From Cyclobacterium lianum (GTDB taxonomy: Bacteria > Bacteroidota > Bacteroidia > Cytophagales > Cyclobacteriaceae), in assembly GCF_900143075.1 (NCBI RefSeq), contig NZ_FRCY01000005.1, forward strand, positions 248,001 to 312,000: a stretch of 64,000 nucleotides of DNA. The letters are read 5' to 3'. Position 1 is the stretch's first letter. Each line of letters starts with the position of its first letter. A program made the position numbers and the translations under genes. The notes under the pieces were generated by a model, which ran no database searches, was not told where the DNA came from, and saw only the letters and a program-made list of their open reading frames with translations. Shown piece after piece: positions 62,602-64,000 of the stretch.

Positions 62602-63612
62602 ATGGTTCGAACAGGAATAATAGGATTAGGTAAAATGGGTATTTCCCATTGTGCCATACTGGGTGCACACCCGGACGTCAACCTGGTAGCTGTATGTGAC
62701 AGCTCCTCATTGGTAATCGAGGCCTTTAAGAAGCATTCTCAATTCCAGTGTTTTACGGATTATCGAAAAATGATTTCCGAGATGAATCTGGATGCTATCG
62801 TCATTGCATCTCCAACGAAATTTCACGCTGAGATGGTGCACTATGCGCTGGACCATTCCCTACATGTCTTTTGTGAAAAACCATTTGTACTGAATCCAGA
62901 AGATGCAGAAATCCTGGCCGAAAAGGCTGAAAAGAAAAATCTGGTCAACCAGGTAGGCTACCATAACCGCTTTCTGGGAACCTTTAATGAGGTAAAAGTA
63001 CTCCTTCAAATGAATATTTTGGGAGAGCTTTACCATTTCAATGGAGAGTCATACGGCCCGGTGGTAATCCGGGAAAAAGGGAGCACCTGGAGGTCCCAAA
63101 AAGGCCAGGGTGGCGGATGTCTGTATGATTATGCGTCTCACACCATAGATCTGATCCATTTTCTTCTGGGCCCGCCAACGGAGGTTGCCGGAACCCAATT
63201 AAAGAAAATATTTTCCAATGATGTAGAGGATGCAGTTTATTCCAGCATTACCTTGAATAATGGACTTCGGGGTCAATTGTCGGTAAACTGGAGCGACGAA
63301 ACACACCGGAAAATGAATACGCAAATAACCATATTGGGTAAAAAAGGAAAAATAATCGCAGACGCCACCGAGGTAAAAATCTTTTTAAAAGAAGCCAATG
63401 AGCTTCTGGGTTTACCGAAAGGCTGGACAGTGAAATACCTCACAGAATTGACGCCCAATGTAGATTACTACCTACGGGGTGAAGAATACTCATCCCAGAT
63501 CGATCATTTTATAAAATGCATAAAAGACCTGAAAACAATCAATAAAAGCTCATTTAGAAGCGCATCATTTACCGACCAACTTATTTCTAAATTAATTTCC
63601 GACAATAAATAA
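62602..63612 (+). CDS. Gfo/Idh/MocA family sugar dehydrogenase
   Basis: A 336-residue NAD(P)-dependent enzyme without leader: VRTGIIGLGKMGISHCAILG as Rossmann site, VVASPTKFHAEMV-like IVIASPTKFHAEMVHYALDH, an intact motif HVFCEKPFVLNPEDAEILAE, then VNQVGYHNRFLGTFNEVKVL and a C-terminal substrate domain with GGGCLYDYASHTIDLIHFLL (catalytic His). In sugar-locus context it probably acts on a nucleotide sugar, such as UDP-GlcNAc(A), in the way of WbpB/WlbA; this is inferred from position. It precedes, by 6 bases, the gene cut by the right edge. Confidence 0.9.
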   Translation: MVRTGIIGLGKMGISHCAILGAHPDVNLVAVCDSSSLVIEAFKKHSQFQCFTDYRKMISEMNLDAIVIASPTKFHAEMVHYALDHSLHVFCEKPFVLNPEDAEILAEKAEKKNLVNQVGYHNRFLGTFNEVKVLLQMNILGELYHFNGESYGPVVIREKGSTWRSQKGQGGGCLYDYASHTIDLIHFLLGPPTEVAGTQLKKIFSNDVEDAVYSSITLNNGLRGQLSVNWSDETHRKMNTQITILGKKGKIIADATEVKIFLKEANELLGLPKGWTVKYLTELTPNVDYYLRGEEYSSQIDHFIKCIKDLKTINKSSFRSASFTDQLISKLISDNK

Positions 63613-63618
63613 GAAAAC

Positions 63619-64000
63619 ATGGAAAGAGTACTATTCGGTGATAACCAGTTTTTTGGTGTTAACCACAGTTCAGATGAAAAAGCACGGGCACAAACCATTC
63701 GCTTTCAGGAAGACGATGCCATCATGGCAGTATTAGACTCCGCGATTGATGAGGGGATCAACACATTCATGTGTACCACACATGACCGGATCGGCGAAAT
63801 ATGTAACCGAATCAGAGGAAGCGAAAAATACCAAAATTTTAAATTAAACCCTTGCATGCCCTATGCTCACAAATATGCTAATGCTGTAACAGAATTGGGC
63901 TATGTGGGAACAATAAAACAATTCGTTCCCGGGAATATCTTCAGCACTTTTGCTAAAGGAGGACTGGCATTTATGAAAAAAGATTTTAACGAGCTTGCAA
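63619..64000 (+). CDS. Unidentified protein gene, cut by the right edge
   Basis: An open frame from the ATG at 63619 runs 127 codons to the window edge without stop. It begins MERVLFGDNQFFGVNHSSDE, continues IMAVLDSAIDEGINTFMCTT and CNRIRGSEKYQNFKLNPCMP, and reaches FVPGNIFSTFAKGGLAFMKK. The mixed alpha/beta pattern could suit a TIM-barrel or a Rossmann-type fold; I do not recognise the family. It starts 6 bases after the Gfo/Idh/MocA gene, so the two are co-transcribed and probably share a sugar pathway. Confidence 0.6.
   Translation, partial: MERVLFGDNQFFGVNHSSDEKARAQTIRFQEDDAIMAVLDSAIDEGINTFMCTTHDRIGEICNRIRGSEKYQNFKLNPCMPYAHKYANAVTELGYVGTIKQFVPGNIFSTFAKGGLAFMKKDFNELA

Overview
The window looks like a chromosomal segment of a Bacteroidota bacterium, most likely a Cytophagales / Cyclobacteriaceae-type marine or soil organism. 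The evidence is the gene families present (UpxY antiterminator, DUF6443/RHS proteins with SpvB-like partners, Wzi, PVC-type heme proteins, HslV, YheT-type hydrolase), the near absence of Shine-Dalgarno sequences, and several promoter elements of the Bacteroidota type (TAnnTTTG at -7, best at the E2 gene). No rRNA, tRNA, insertion sequence, prophage or CRISPR array was seen.

Left part (1-8.1 kb, minus strand): a tightly packed three-gene cassette with a SpvB/YD-type secreted protein, a small secreted lipocalin-like protein, and a giant DUF6443/RHS-core protein whose C-terminal tip runs off the left edge. Next come a DUF4197 lipoprotein and an AI-2E-family permease.

11-23.5 kb is metabolic. 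Two large lipoproteins have a beta-propeller, HEAT-like repeats and a C-terminal c-type heme domain. Around them are an orphan Fe-S type (P)APS reductase, a YbjJ-like MFS carrier, a CrtA-like heme monooxygenase overlapping a GluQRS-like tRNA-modifying synthetase, a Tat-type Gfo/Idh/MocA protein with an altered EKP motif, and a Tat-type hydroxypyruvate-isomerase-like TIM barrel. The heme proteins, the oxidoreductase and the isomerase suggest periplasmic sugar oxidation.

23.7-47 kb is one large exopolysaccharide/capsule locus, all on the minus strand. Reading from its promoter side, manC-fcl-gmd makes GDP-fucose. A terminator follows, then a six-SLBB export protein, a UDP-GlcNAc 4,6-dehydratase / aminotransferase / NeuD-PglD acetyltransferase trio, a CBS-nucleotidyltransferase, a glycosyltransferase, Wzx, more glycosyltransferases, Wzz, Wzy, a split PssD/PssE transferase, Wzi, a UDP-glucuronate-epimerase-like enzyme and a WecA-type initiating transferase. 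An UpxY (NusG/RfaH-like) antiterminator gene lies divergently at the head, and the leader of the SLBB operon carries a terminator-like hairpin. The wzx-to-nucleotidyltransferase segment (about 33.8-37.9 kb) is markedly AT-rich, as expected of an exchanged serotype-specific block.

48-57.5 kb is mainly housekeeping: GH15 glucoamylase-like enzyme, a Zn-ribbon protein, a tailless SSB with four phased 10-bp repeats upstream, an aldo/keto reductase, a Dabb protein, HslV, the E2 subunit of pyruvate dehydrogenase, and a YheT hydrolase / SRAP / MBL-fold operon. From 58.2 kb a second polysaccharide locus begins on the plus strand behind a 650-bp, extremely AT-rich leader: Wzc-type tyrosine autokinase, a Wzy/ligase-like membrane protein, a Gfo/Idh/MocA dehydrogenase and an unidentified gene cut by the right edge.

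No wholly new system is proven here. The best leads are the SLBB-leader attenuator plus UpxY, the phased repeats before ssb, the crtA-like/gluQRS pair, the RHS cassette, and the dehydratase/aminotransferase/acetyltransferase set that lacks NeuB/NeuC.
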